From Arcobacteraceae bacterium (GTDB lineage Bacteria; Campylobacterota; Campylobacteria; Campylobacterales; Arcobacteraceae): a DNA stretch of 40,143 nucleotides. The translations under genes and the position numbers were made by a program. The stretch is from positions 1-40,143 of the forward strand of contig JALNYH010000018.1 in NCBI GenBank assembly GCA_023229945.1, written 5' to 3'. A model generated the notes under the pieces. It was given only the letters and a program-made list of their open reading frames with translations, had not been told where the DNA came from and ran no database searches. Shown piece by piece: positions 26,801-33,566 of the stretch; within the stretch, counting starts at the first letter, position 1; each line of letters starts with the position of its first letter.

Positions 26801-26968
26801 AGCCCCTATATAACTACCTGTTACCGATATTGCATCTAGTTTTGATGGAGGAAAAATCTCTTTTGGGATATTTAAATATGAAAAAATAGAAACTACAAAC
26901 AAAAAAAACAATAACATATGATTTAAAATCGGCTTTTTCAGTCCAAACCGTACTATTTGCTCTATCAT
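23891..26968 (-). CDS. RND-family efflux permease (AcrB/HAE-type)
   Basis: 1025 residues with the RND plan: TM1 near the N-terminus (KPILNHMLLFFLFVVSIFSY), a large periplasmic loop, TM2-6, TM7, a second periplasmic loop and TM8-12. The proton-relay motif in TM4 reads GMLVDEAIVVGEN with Asp396-Glu397 where AcrB has Asp-Asp. It drives proton-coupled export; the substrate cannot be told. No membrane-fusion or TolC gene is adjacent, and it is instead coupled by a 4-nt overlap to the FtsL-like gene, so partners must lie elsewhere or it acts alone. GAGGG Shine-Dalgarno. Confidence 0.9.
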   Translation of the reverse strand: MIEQIVRFGLKKPILNHMLLFFLFVVSIFSYLNIPKEIFPPSKLDAISVTGSYIGASSDILDKIAVSKIEEKLVNLNSTSKVTSTINNGFFSIIAELKDGYKSKDVVDDVKNIVATTRINLPNDMDEPIVKAIEFTFPLITVAVYSDTSYTKMLEISEVLKQDLMKFEDLSEVIIRGDGDEEILISLNDAKIEAYGIDKQLLINSLSTISTINPIGTIKEETTHYYLSTKNGSVNVDELENTIIKVGNNTFYLKDIASVELNLSDPDTISRFNGQKNISISISKGETGDSISLVKDIKTLLKTYESKYPQIKFDTYTDTSIWIKNRLNNVVSNILFGIILLFLALFYFVNMRIAIVVAIGIPTSFMIGLIGAEQLGFSLNMLTLLGALIALGMLVDEAIVVGENIYRHMEDGKDGFQAALDGTLEMYPAVLTATATTIFAFLPILMMTGQIGKFMQVLPIMIAILLLSSLLEAFFFLPLHAKQIFRINTTARKSDKIWKINKDIYYYLLSKVLNNKLISLFGMVGVIVLLTFTLGANMKFQFMPSFDTTQVYISGSVGTGQTLEQTEAKVKIIEDLIMKNIEFGDDIGSLSSIVGLKLDGQNQATLEEFYFHIFVNLNEKAPLNFVERFITPYLSPKYDSSNMIRMKSAIEIKDEILVALSPVLENTFEELKIFVPQTGIVKNDIEIAFSGNEASVYNGIKILQDALSKVDGVGNIDHDLLDGNIELKLETNSYGQRLGIDEGYLVSALRPLYFKGEYAKILNQNGIVKLKLQSTYKDSLTDFNNYKIKIPNSNQMIHLSSVVDVKEYPAYSQIYKENGIKINSLTAVLTGTKTSSDVFGELEEVLASMPTDISVEIKGEQQESQKVKEEMLKAFVIAILLIFVALVWMFDSVLKSLFVLSIIPLSVFGVLLGHYIMGLNISMTTLIGIVGLAGVIVNDGIIMMDFIKKANNLEEVKEYALLRLRPILITSVTTFLGLATLIFFASGQALILQPMAVSLGFGLIWATVLNLYFIPLLYSLAYLRK

Positions 26969-27222
26969 TTACCCTCATTCATTTTATACTGTAATATTAT
27001 GGTATCAAGTATTTGGTTTTTAAATTTCATATCCTCAAGTTGAGCAGATAATGCCCTATTCTCTTCTTTGAGAGATATGTAATGAGAGTATAGCTTATTA
27101 ATATTCCTACTTGTATAGTAAATATTGTTTTTGATGTATATTTTTGGCAAGTACAAACCCAAAAGTGATATAAAGATTATGCCAACTATGATGATTGTAG
27201 TTTTATTATCTAAATTAATCAA
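26965..27222 (-). CDS. ftsL: FtsL-like small division protein
   Basis: 85 residues: short cytoplasmic N-terminus, one TM helix (about 9-28), then a coiled-coil region (HYISLKEENRALSAQLEDMK), the bitopic layout of FtsL/DivIC. Its position right behind rsmH, as in mraW-ftsL of division clusters, supports this. Start is TTG at 27222, overlapping the rsmH stop by 8 nt. Sequence identity in this family is low, so the call rests on topology and place. Confidence 0.7.
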   Translation of the reverse strand: MINLDNKTTIIIVGIIFISLLGLYLPKIYIKNNIYYTSRNINKLYSHYISLKEENRALSAQLEDMKFKNQILDTIILQYKMNEGK

Positions 27223-28117
27223 GCTTAAATATCCTTAATTTTGCACTTCTACTTCTTGGGTTTATTCTGATTTCTTCTTTTGTTGCAATAATTGGTTGTT
27301 TGGTGATTACTTTCCCTATTGCATTGTCATTTCCACAAGTACATCTAAATGCCTCAGGTGGGCATATACAGTTTTTTGACCATTTTCTAAAATAGTTTTT
27401 TACAATTCTATCTTCCAAAGAATGAAAACTAATAATTGCAATAATCGCATTTTGAGGTTTGTGTTGTTCTATGCTATCAAATAATTCACTTAATACTTCA
27501 AGTTCTTTATTAACTTCTATTCTAATAGCTTGGAAAGCAAGTGTTGCTGGGTGTATTTTGCCTTTATAAAAATGTTTTGAAAAAAGTTGTGATAGTTCTT
27601 TGGCACTGCCAAAAGGTCTATTTTGAACCACCAAAGATGCAGCTTTTTTCCACTCTTTTAGCTCACCATATTCTTTGAATATTTTTTCCAAATCACTTTG
27701 GGAGTAATGATTGACCACTTCATTTGCACTTAGTGGACTATTTTGATCCATTCTCATATCCAAAAAATCACTCTCAAACCCAAAGCCTCTTTCTTTTTTG
27801 TCAAGCTGTAACGATGACACACCAATATCAGCTAATATACCACTTATTGGATAATCTTTGAATTTGTGAAAAACATCTTTAAAATTACCCTTATTGAATA
27901 TCACTCTATCTTTATATTCAATCAATCTATTCTTTGAAAATTCCAAAGCCTCATCATCTTGGTCATTGCCTATTATTTTTACATTTGGATTGGCTTGTAA
28001 CAGTGCTAATGTATGCCCACCATATCCTAGTGTACAATCGATAATATAACCATCTTTTACGCTTTGAAAAGCGTCTATAACTTCTTGTTTTAGGACTGGG
28101 ATATGAGGTATATGCAA
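27215..28117 (-). CDS. rsmH: 16S rRNA m4C1402 methyltransferase
   Basis: About 300 residues. SAM-binding motif IDCTLGYGGHTLALL, ADIGVSSLQLD, ERGFGFESDFLDMRMD, and the C-terminal IISFHSLEDRIVKNYFR are RsmH (MraW) hallmarks. It methylates C1402 of 16S rRNA in the decoding centre. No ATG is available: TTG codons at 28123 and 28117 are in frame. I prefer 28117 because AAAAGG is 8 nt upstream of it (only 2 nt from the other) and the product then starts MHIPHIPVL, as the family does. A TATAAT box reads toward it at 28152-28147. Confidence 0.94.
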   Translation of the reverse strand: MHIPHIPVLKQEVIDAFQSVKDGYIIDCTLGYGGHTLALLQANPNVKIIGNDQDDEALEFSKNRLIEYKDRVIFNKGNFKDVFHKFKDYPISGILADIGVSSLQLDKKERGFGFESDFLDMRMDQNSPLSANEVVNHYSQSDLEKIFKEYGELKEWKKAASLVVQNRPFGSAKELSQLFSKHFYKGKIHPATLAFQAIRIEVNKELEVLSELFDSIEQHKPQNAIIAIISFHSLEDRIVKNYFRKWSKNCICPPEAFRCTCGNDNAIGKVITKQPIIATKEEIRINPRSRSAKLRIFKLD

Positions 28118-28143
28118 AATCAAAACCTTTTAAGTAATTTATA

Positions 28144-28154
28144 GGTATTATACC
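28144..28154. promoter_or_regulatory. Divergent promoter core, rsmH / aldolase-like gene
   Basis: GGTATTATACC is an 11-bp near-palindrome; the minus strand reads TATAAT directed to rsmH. On the + strand the ATG at 28181 follows with GAGGG as Shine-Dalgarno. Confidence 0.45.
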
Positions 28155-28180
28155 ATAACTAAAATTAGAGGGTATTTGCA

Positions 28181-28756
28181 ATGGTAAATAAAAATTTAGA
28201 AGAGTTATTGTCTAATATATCTTTAACATTATTTAGAAAAAACTTTTTCGGCATTTATCATGGTTCTATTTCTGCAAAACTGGATTATACAAATTTTGTT
28301 ATAAATACTAGTGATGCGATTTTTGATAGAATTGATAATAAAACATTATGCAAACTAGCTACAATCAATAAAGATTATCGATGGAAGTCAGCTAGTATTG
28401 AAGCTGATATTCATGCGTCAATCTACAACCACATACATGAAGCCAAATATATAGCCTTTGGAATGCCTCCATATACTACAGCTTGTACTTTAAAACATGA
28501 TGTTATTGAATGTGAAGACTATTTTGGAAAAACACTATATGACAAAATTCCAGTTTATGATCCAGGTGATTTTAATACTTGGTATAGTAGAAACTCATTA
28601 GAAGTTACAAAATTCTTAAAAGAATCTCCACATCATATAATGGTAATCAAAGGAATTGGGGTTTATGTATATGATAGAGATATCCATGAACTCGTAAAAA
28701 AGGTTGCAATTTTGGAAAATAGTTGTAGATTATTAAGCTTAAAGAGACTTTTTTAA
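28181..28756 (+). CDS. Class II aldolase/adducin-like protein lacking metal histidines
   Basis: 191 residues with the class II aldolase fold pattern: N-terminal GSISAKL, NTSDAIF, the EADIHASIYNHIHEAKYIAF stretch, and HHIMVIKGIGVYVYDRD. In FucA-like enzymes the second motif reads with H-x-H before the conserved PPY/SPY segment and holds Zn2+; here these positions are Phe93 and Met95 (AFGMPPY). It is therefore probably not a zinc aldolase and may be a binding or structural protein. It has its own promoter opposite rsmH. Confidence 0.78.
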   Translation: MVNKNLEELLSNISLTLFRKNFFGIYHGSISAKLDYTNFVINTSDAIFDRIDNKTLCKLATINKDYRWKSASIEADIHASIYNHIHEAKYIAFGMPPYTTACTLKHDVIECEDYFGKTLYDKIPVYDPGDFNTWYSRNSLEVTKFLKESPHHIMVIKGIGVYVYDRDIHELVKKVAILENSCRLLSLKRLF

Positions 28757-28846
28757 TATTTTTTATAAAAAAATGTTAATTTTTATCTTTTTTAAAGGTT
28801 TAATATTATAAAGTTCTATAAGTTTTAATTTTAACAAGGAGTTTTC

Positions 28847-29122
28847 ATGAACAAAGCTGAATTCGTAGATGCAGTTGCCGCTAAAGCTGGCTTATCAAAA
28901 AAAGATGCAAAGGGTGCAATTGATGCAGCACTAGAAACATTAACAGAATCTTTAGCAAAAGGTGATGGCGTTAGCTTTATAGGTTTTGGTACTTTCTCTA
29001 CAGCTGATAGAGCTGCTAGAACTGCTACAGTTCCAGGTACAGGTAAAAAAGTTGAAGTTGCAGCTACAAGAGTTGTGAAATTTAAAGTTGGAAAAGCTTT
29101 AAAAGACGCTGTTGCTAAGTAA
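28847..29122 (+). CDS. hup: HU family DNA-binding protein
   Basis: 91 residues, the full HU length, with MNKAEFVDAVAAKAG, the GFGTF core and the beta-arm PGTGKKVEVAA, ending KFKVGKALKDAV. It bends and compacts DNA as a dimer. The Shine-Dalgarno AAGGAG is strong and the 5' region is very AT-rich, as expected for a highly expressed gene. A terminator and tRNA-Leu follow. Confidence 0.96.
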   Translation: MNKAEFVDAVAAKAGLSKKDAKGAIDAALETLTESLAKGDGVSFIGFGTFSTADRAARTATVPGTGKKVEVAATRVVKFKVGKALKDAVAK

Positions 29123-29141
29123 TTATTAAGCAAACTTGTCT

Positions 29142-29147
29142 TATAAT
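29142..29147 (+). promoter_or_regulatory. -10 box (TATAAT) for tRNA-Leu
   Basis: TATAAT lies between the HU stop and the HU terminator, 33 nt before the tRNA. A start about 7 nt downstream would fall inside the first arm of the terminator stem, so the tRNA transcript could not form the full hairpin. Confidence 0.5.
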
Positions 29148-29150
29148 TCC

Positions 29151-29178
29151 ACCCATCCAACTATGGATGGGTTTTTTT
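29151..29178 (+). terminator. Rho-independent terminator of hup
   Basis: ACCCATCC pairs with GGATGGGT around AACTAT and runs into seven T's. It ends 2 nt before the tRNA gene. Confidence 0.9.
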
Positions 29179-29180
29179 GT

Positions 29181-29265
29181 GCCTGTGTGGAGAAATTGGT
29201 AAACTCAGTAGATTCAAAATCTACCGCTTCACGGCTTGGCGGTTCGAGTCCGCCCACAGGTACCA
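29181..29265 (+). tRNA. tRNA-Leu (anticodon CAA)
   Basis: 85 nt including encoded CCA. Acceptor GCCTGTG pairs with CACAGGT (first pair G-U); D stem GAG/CTC; anticodon stem GTAGA/TCTAC with loop TTCAAAA, anticodon CAA at 29215-29217; long class II variable arm; T stem GGCGG/CCGCC with TTCGAGT loop. It reads UUG leucine codons. The 3' end is the likely integration target of the adjoining island. Confidence 0.96.
29241..29265 (+). other. Candidate attL core at the tRNA 3' end
   Basis: P4-type integrases usually recombine in the T-arm/3' end of tRNA genes, and the integrase lies 150 nt downstream pointing away. I found no second copy of this tRNA end up to 40143, so attR, if present, is beyond the window and the exact core cannot be set. 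Confidence 0.5.
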
Positions 29266-29271
29266 TGTACT

Positions 29272-29370
29272 AGTCTAACAAAGTCTAAATTAATCTAAAA
29301 AACCCCTAAAAATCACAACTCTTAAGCTTTTATTAATCTAAGTTAATCTAATATACTCAATATAGTCTAA
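29272..29370. repeat. Phased TCTAA repeats, probable integrase arm sites
   Basis: Six copies of TCTAA start at 29274, 29284, 29294, 29337, 29347 and 29366, in longer contexts AGTCTAA (three) and TTAATCTAA (three). Spacings are 10, 10, 43, 10 and 19 nt, close to whole helical turns. They lie between the tRNA and the integrase, where arm-type sites are expected. A direct repeat AAGGTACTT (29377 and 29389) follows next to the integrase start. Confidence 0.65.
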
Positions 29371-29414
29371 TAAAAAAAGGTACTTTAAAAGGTACTTCAC
29401 AGTTAAGGTTTACC

Positions 29415-30656
29415 ATGGCACTTTTATCAGCAACACAAGTTTTAAATGCAAAGCCCAAAGATAAAGATTATGTTTTACGAGATGGCAACGGATTACAGCT
29501 TTTAGTCAAATCTAATGGCATTAAATTATGGGAATATAGATATACCTTTAATGGTACACGCAAAAAAACTACATTTGGAAAATATGATAAAGCAATAAAT
29601 ACGCTATCTATAGCAAGAGAAAAATCATTAGAATTTAAAAAACTATTATCTCAAGGTATTAATTTAGTAGAATCAAGAGCTAATGAAAAAAAAGCTAACA
29701 AAAATAATGAATACATACAGCAGTTTACAATATCTAAGGTAGTTAATGATTATTTAGAGATAAAGCAACACAATAAAAAACTAAAAGATATTACTATTAC
29801 AAAAGCTCTCGGAAGATTAAATAAACATTTTTATCCATTTCTACCTAAACAAGAAAAAACTAATATTTTAGATATTGATTTTGATTTAATTGTTTCAATA
29901 TTGAGCAATATACAAACGCAAGGTACTCTTGAAACTTTAGATAGATTAAAAAGACTTTTAATTGCAGTTTTTAAGTATGCTTATACTGAAAATATTATAA
30001 AGACTACTGACATATTTGGAAAATTAGAATTAAAAGAGTTTATGCGAAATTTAAAAGAAGATGTTAGAAATAATCCAACTATAACCAAAGCAGATGATAT
30101 AAAAAGATTATTAGAAAATACATACAATTACCCTTATAGTCCGCTTACTAAATATGCTATGCTCTTATCTATACATACAGCTCAAAGACAAGGTTCAATC
30201 ATTAGTGCAGAATGGAATGAGTTTAATTTAGATGAGAAACTATGGGTTATACCAGCCTCTAAAATGAAAATGAAAAAAGAACATATATTACCTTTGTCAT
30301 CTCAAGTTATTGAAATTTTGCAAGAACTAAAACAATTAAATAATGATTTTTATCAATCTGAATATTTGTTCCCAAATACTCAATTTGGTAAGCATATGTC
30401 AAACAATACCGTAAATCAAGCTATAAGACGGATGGGATTTTCCAATACTGAATTGACTGCTCACGGTTTAAGAGCTATGTTTTCAACAATATGCAATGAA
30501 TATCAAAAAGACCATAATTTTTCATCTGAAATTATTGAGAGAGCTTTGGCACACGAGGATAAAGATAAAATAAGAGCTATCTATAATCGTGCTACCTATA
30601 TTGATGAACTAAGAAAACTTATGCAGTGGTGGAGTGATTATCTTACTAATATTTGA
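29415..30656 (+). CDS. P4-type tyrosine integrase
   Basis: 413 residues: N-terminal arm-binding DUF4102-type domain (about 1-90, LRDGNGLQLLVKSNG, WEYRYTFNGTRKKTTFG), a core-binding SAM-like domain, and the tyrosine recombinase catalytic domain with TAQRQGS (Arg), HGLR (His/Arg), LAHEDK (His) and the tyrosine in IRAIYNRATY. It integrates and excises the island at tRNA-Leu. AAGG Shine-Dalgarno 6 nt from the ATG. It looks intact. Confidence 0.93.
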   Translation: MALLSATQVLNAKPKDKDYVLRDGNGLQLLVKSNGIKLWEYRYTFNGTRKKTTFGKYDKAINTLSIAREKSLEFKKLLSQGINLVESRANEKKANKNNEYIQQFTISKVVNDYLEIKQHNKKLKDITITKALGRLNKHFYPFLPKQEKTNILDIDFDLIVSILSNIQTQGTLETLDRLKRLLIAVFKYAYTENIIKTTDIFGKLELKEFMRNLKEDVRNNPTITKADDIKRLLENTYNYPYSPLTKYAMLLSIHTAQRQGSIISAEWNEFNLDEKLWVIPASKMKMKKEHILPLSSQVIEILQELKQLNNDFYQSEYLFPNTQFGKHMSNNTVNQAIRRMGFSNTELTAHGLRAMFSTICNEYQKDHNFSSEIIERALAHEDKDKIRAIYNRATYIDELRKLMQWWSDYLTNI

Positions 30657-31087
30657 TTTTTCATAATTGTATATAGCTTACTCCATGTCACTCTTTTTTG
30701 ATACTTTTTCCAAAAGTATAAACAGCTCGCCCTACTTTTAAAACTCCTAAAAAAGATTACATATAAACTAGCGGAGAAATTACACTACATAGTAAAAGTT
30801 TGCGAGTGAAGTAGTATTTGTTGAGAATTTTTAAATTTTGAACACTCCCCTAAACAGATAAAAAGTATTTAATATTTCATAATATCTTCGTTTCCCACAA
30901 AAACAATATTGCATTGGGGGCTTGTCCCCCGATGCAATATTGTTTCTTGTCAATTTATCAAAAGTTGTTGGCACACCAAATCTCATTATTTCTATCTAAT
31001 TTTTTAGTGGTATTATACACTAGGTAGCAGTCATAATTGACTACATTTTTCAGATATGGTTATTCGCTGAGAAACTTCATAATACTA
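30657..31087. other. Noncoding island stretch
   Basis: No ORF here is convincing (the longest are under 25 codons or lack ribosome-binding sites). It contains a small ATACTTTTTCCAAAAGTAT stem-loop soon after the integrase, a possible terminator, and the long hairpin at 30901-30945. The part near 31030-31087 may be further decayed hsdM sequence, but I cannot read it reliably. Confidence 0.5.
30901..30945. repeat. 20-bp near-perfect hairpin with GC-rich tip
   Basis: 30901-30920 and 30926-30945 are reverse complements except for one T/C position that still pairs as G-U in RNA. The loop is CTTGT, and the tip is five G-C pairs in otherwise AT-rich DNA. No T tract follows. It could be a remnant of a mobile element end, a structured RNA, or a processing hairpin. 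Confidence 0.75.
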
Positions 31088-31411
31088 ATAGTTGATTATC
31101 AAGACTTTTACAACACTTTAATACAAATAGCAACCTTGAAAATCCTGATATTGTATGAAACTCTTATAAGTATTTGATACGACAATTTGCAAACGATAGT
31201 TGGAAAAAAGGTGTAAAATTAAATACTTCAAAAGAGGTAGTTCAACTACTTGTACAACTAACTGATTAAACATGAAACTGGAAATAGTATTTATGACCAA
31301 ACTTGTTGAAGTGATAAAATATTAATCGAATTCGCTCACTATATCGCAAAAAATAGTGGAATATTAGCTGAATATGTAAACTGTATTTTAAAAGTACAAG
31401 AAAAAATTTAG
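31088..31411 (+). pseudogene. Decayed hsdM fragment (type I DNA methyltransferase)
   Basis: Three frames join into HsdM-like protein: VDYQDFYNTLIQIA from 31091, then after a 1-nt loss LENPDIV-stop-NSYKYLIRQFAND and TSKEVVQLLVQLTD (to 31266), then after another shift GNSIYDQTC-stop-SD and LIEFAHYIAKNSG, ending at TAG 31409-31411. IYDQTC-stop-SD corresponds to the SAM motif usually written IYDPTCGSGSLL, with P to Q, G to stop and G to D changes. It differs from the intact HsdM downstream (IYDPTCGGGNML), so it belongs to a different subfamily and is a remnant of another system. Most of the C-terminal half is missing. Confidence 0.8.
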
Positions 31412-31454
31412 GCAAAATTTATAACAATTAAACTTTAACAATGAAATAATAATG

Positions 31455-31460
31455 TATAAT
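31455..31460 (+). promoter_or_regulatory. -10 box (TATAAT) for hsdMSR
   Basis: TATAAT lies 63 nt before the hsdM ATG, after the pseudogene; a leader of about 57 nt with a good AGGAG Shine-Dalgarno follows. Confidence 0.5.
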
Positions 31461-31523
31461 GAGATAGAAAAAATTTATAAAAATATTAAATCAATCCATG
31501 AGAATTTTTTAGGAGTAAAGTAA

Positions 31524-33566
31524 ATGAGTCAAGATATTTTAAAGTATGAATCAAAAGTTTGGGCAACTGCAGATTTATTAATAGGTGCAGGTATAAAACA
31601 AAGTGATTTTCCAAAATATATGATGCCATTTTTTGCTCTTATTATGGTTGAAAGTAGATTTGTTAGAATGGCTGAAGAGTTGAAAGCTGAACTTGAAGCT
31701 AGTGGAGACACTCTTGAATTAGAAGATTTTATAGAAGAGATAAAAGACCAAGAGAAAGGTTACAATATTTATCTTTTTGAACAAAATAAAACTCTTGCTG
31801 ATATTTGCAAAAATGATAAAACTTTTGAGAGGGATTTTGATGCTTATTTACAAGGTTTTGATGCTGAAACAAAAGATTTACTCGGAGTAAACAAAGGTAA
31901 TGATGAAGAAAAGTATCTCGATATATCAGGTATATCAGGACTTTTAAATAAAAAGAAAATCTTATTTTCAACTGTTAAAGCATGGAGTGAAATAGATTTA
32001 AAACCATTTAACAATAGTGAGATTACTACACTAGAAGAACATATAAAAAGAAAATGGGCAGATATTTCAGCAGAAACAGCAGGAGAACAATATACACCTG
32101 ATGATGTTATTGCACTTATTTCTGAAATTATTGCTTCAAAAATAGATGATAGTAATGAGTTTTTAACTATATATGACCCAACTTGCGGTGGTGGAAATAT
32201 GCTTTATGGAGTTGAAGACAGAATCAAAGAAAAATTTTCAAATCGTCCAACAGCAACAAGAGGGCAAGACTGGAATGACGCTCTTTATGCCTTAGCTAAA
32301 ATAGAAAGTAGATTTAGAAGCAATGCAAAAATCGAATATGGAAATACTTTAACAAATGATAAGTTTGATGAAGAGTTTGATGTGGTTGTTGCAAATCCAC
32401 CTTATGGAGTTGATTGGAAAGGTTATAAAACAGATATTGAAAAGGATAAAACAGGAAGATTTCATGCTTTACCAGCTGTAAGTGATGGACAACTTTTATT
32501 TTTACAACATATAATTTCAAAAATGGCTTTAGAAGGTATGGCAGTTGTTGTTCATAATGGTTCAACACTATTTAGTGGTGATGCGGGAAGTGGAGAGAGC
32601 GAAATTAGAAAATGGATTTTTGAACAAAATATTGTAGAAGCAATTATTCAATTACCAACTGATGAGTTTTTCAATACAAATATCTTTACCTATCTTTGGG
32701 TATTAAATAAAAATAAAAAACATCCAAATAAAGTTATGATGATAAATGCTAGTGAAAAACATATTCCTGTAAAACCTAGTAAAGGGAAAAAAAGAAAACA
32801 AATTGATGAAATAAGTAGATTAGATATAGTAAAAACTTTAAATGATTTTAAGCCAAATGACTATGCACAAGTTTTTGATAAAGAGTTCTTTTATTTTAAT
32901 AAACAAGCAATTCAACTTACAAATTTAGATTATCAAGATAAAACAATAGAAAGTAGTTTAAAAGGTAAAGACAAATCTATAAAATTAAATCCAATTAAAA
33001 TAGAACAAGATGAACTAATGATTGATACTTTTGATATTACAACTTTTGAGAAAGATCAATATCAAAATTTAATCACATATCATGAAACTTATATTAAAAA
33101 TATAATCAAAGAGTTTGACTATAAAGAAAAGGCTTTAAAAGTTCATACAAAAGAAGCTATTTATTATTACGATGAAGATAAAGAAACTATTATAAAACAA
33201 ACTGGAGATAAGATTCAAGAACTAGGATGTGGAAAAATAGTAATTAAATCTAGCTATAAAAAAGAGACAAAAACAAAACAAGCTTCAATTGTAATTACAG
33301 TAGAACTAACACCAGATTATCAAAAAGATAATGAAATTATTCCATTTAGTAAAAATGAAAAAGAAAATCTAAAAAATATAGAAGATTTTATGCTTAAGTA
33401 TATAACTAAACCTTTTATTTATCTTGAAAATACTGTAGGTGTAGAGATAAATTTCAATAAGATTTTTTATAAACCCGAGAAACTAAGACCACTTGAAAAT
33501 ATTTTAGCTGATATTGATACATTAGACAATGAGATAAAAACTCTTGAAAGAGAGTTAGGGCTATGA
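31524..33566 (+). CDS. hsdM: Type I restriction-modification methyltransferase subunit HsdM
   Basis: 680 residues. An N-terminal helical HsdM_N-type region is followed by the N6-adenine methyltransferase core with SAM motif IYDPTCGGGNMLYG (Asp218, Cys221-Gly224) and catalytic NPPY at 291-294. A long C-terminal extension carries beta-rich and coiled parts that probably contact HsdS. With HsdS it methylates adenine in both half-sites. It overlaps hsdS by 4 nt. AGGAG Shine-Dalgarno. The protein appears complete. Confidence 0.95.
   Translation: MSQDILKYESKVWATADLLIGAGIKQSDFPKYMMPFFALIMVESRFVRMAEELKAELEASGDTLELEDFIEEIKDQEKGYNIYLFEQNKTLADICKNDKTFERDFDAYLQGFDAETKDLLGVNKGNDEEKYLDISGISGLLNKKKILFSTVKAWSEIDLKPFNNSEITTLEEHIKRKWADISAETAGEQYTPDDVIALISEIIASKIDDSNEFLTIYDPTCGGGNMLYGVEDRIKEKFSNRPTATRGQDWNDALYALAKIESRFRSNAKIEYGNTLTNDKFDEEFDVVVANPPYGVDWKGYKTDIEKDKTGRFHALPAVSDGQLLFLQHIISKMALEGMAVVVHNGSTLFSGDAGSGESEIRKWIFEQNIVEAIIQLPTDEFFNTNIFTYLWVLNKNKKHPNKVMMINASEKHIPVKPSKGKKRKQIDEISRLDIVKTLNDFKPNDYAQVFDKEFFYFNKQAIQLTNLDYQDKTIESSLKGKDKSIKLNPIKIEQDELMIDTFDITTFEKDQYQNLITYHETYIKNIIKEFDYKEKALKVHTKEAIYYYDEDKETIIKQTGDKIQELGCGKIVIKSSYKKETKTKQASIVITVELTPDYQKDNEIIPFSKNEKENLKNIEDFMLKYITKPFIYLENTVGVEINFNKIFYKPEKLRPLENILADIDTLDNEIKTLERELGL

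Noticed and set aside
30901..30945. Ordinary Rho-independent terminator
   Set aside because: The stem is long and stable but no T tract follows on either strand, and no gene ends close to it.
31118..31300. 60-codon minus-strand ORF
   Set aside because: It is the complement of the decayed hsdM frame; no ribosome-binding site and no sensible protein.
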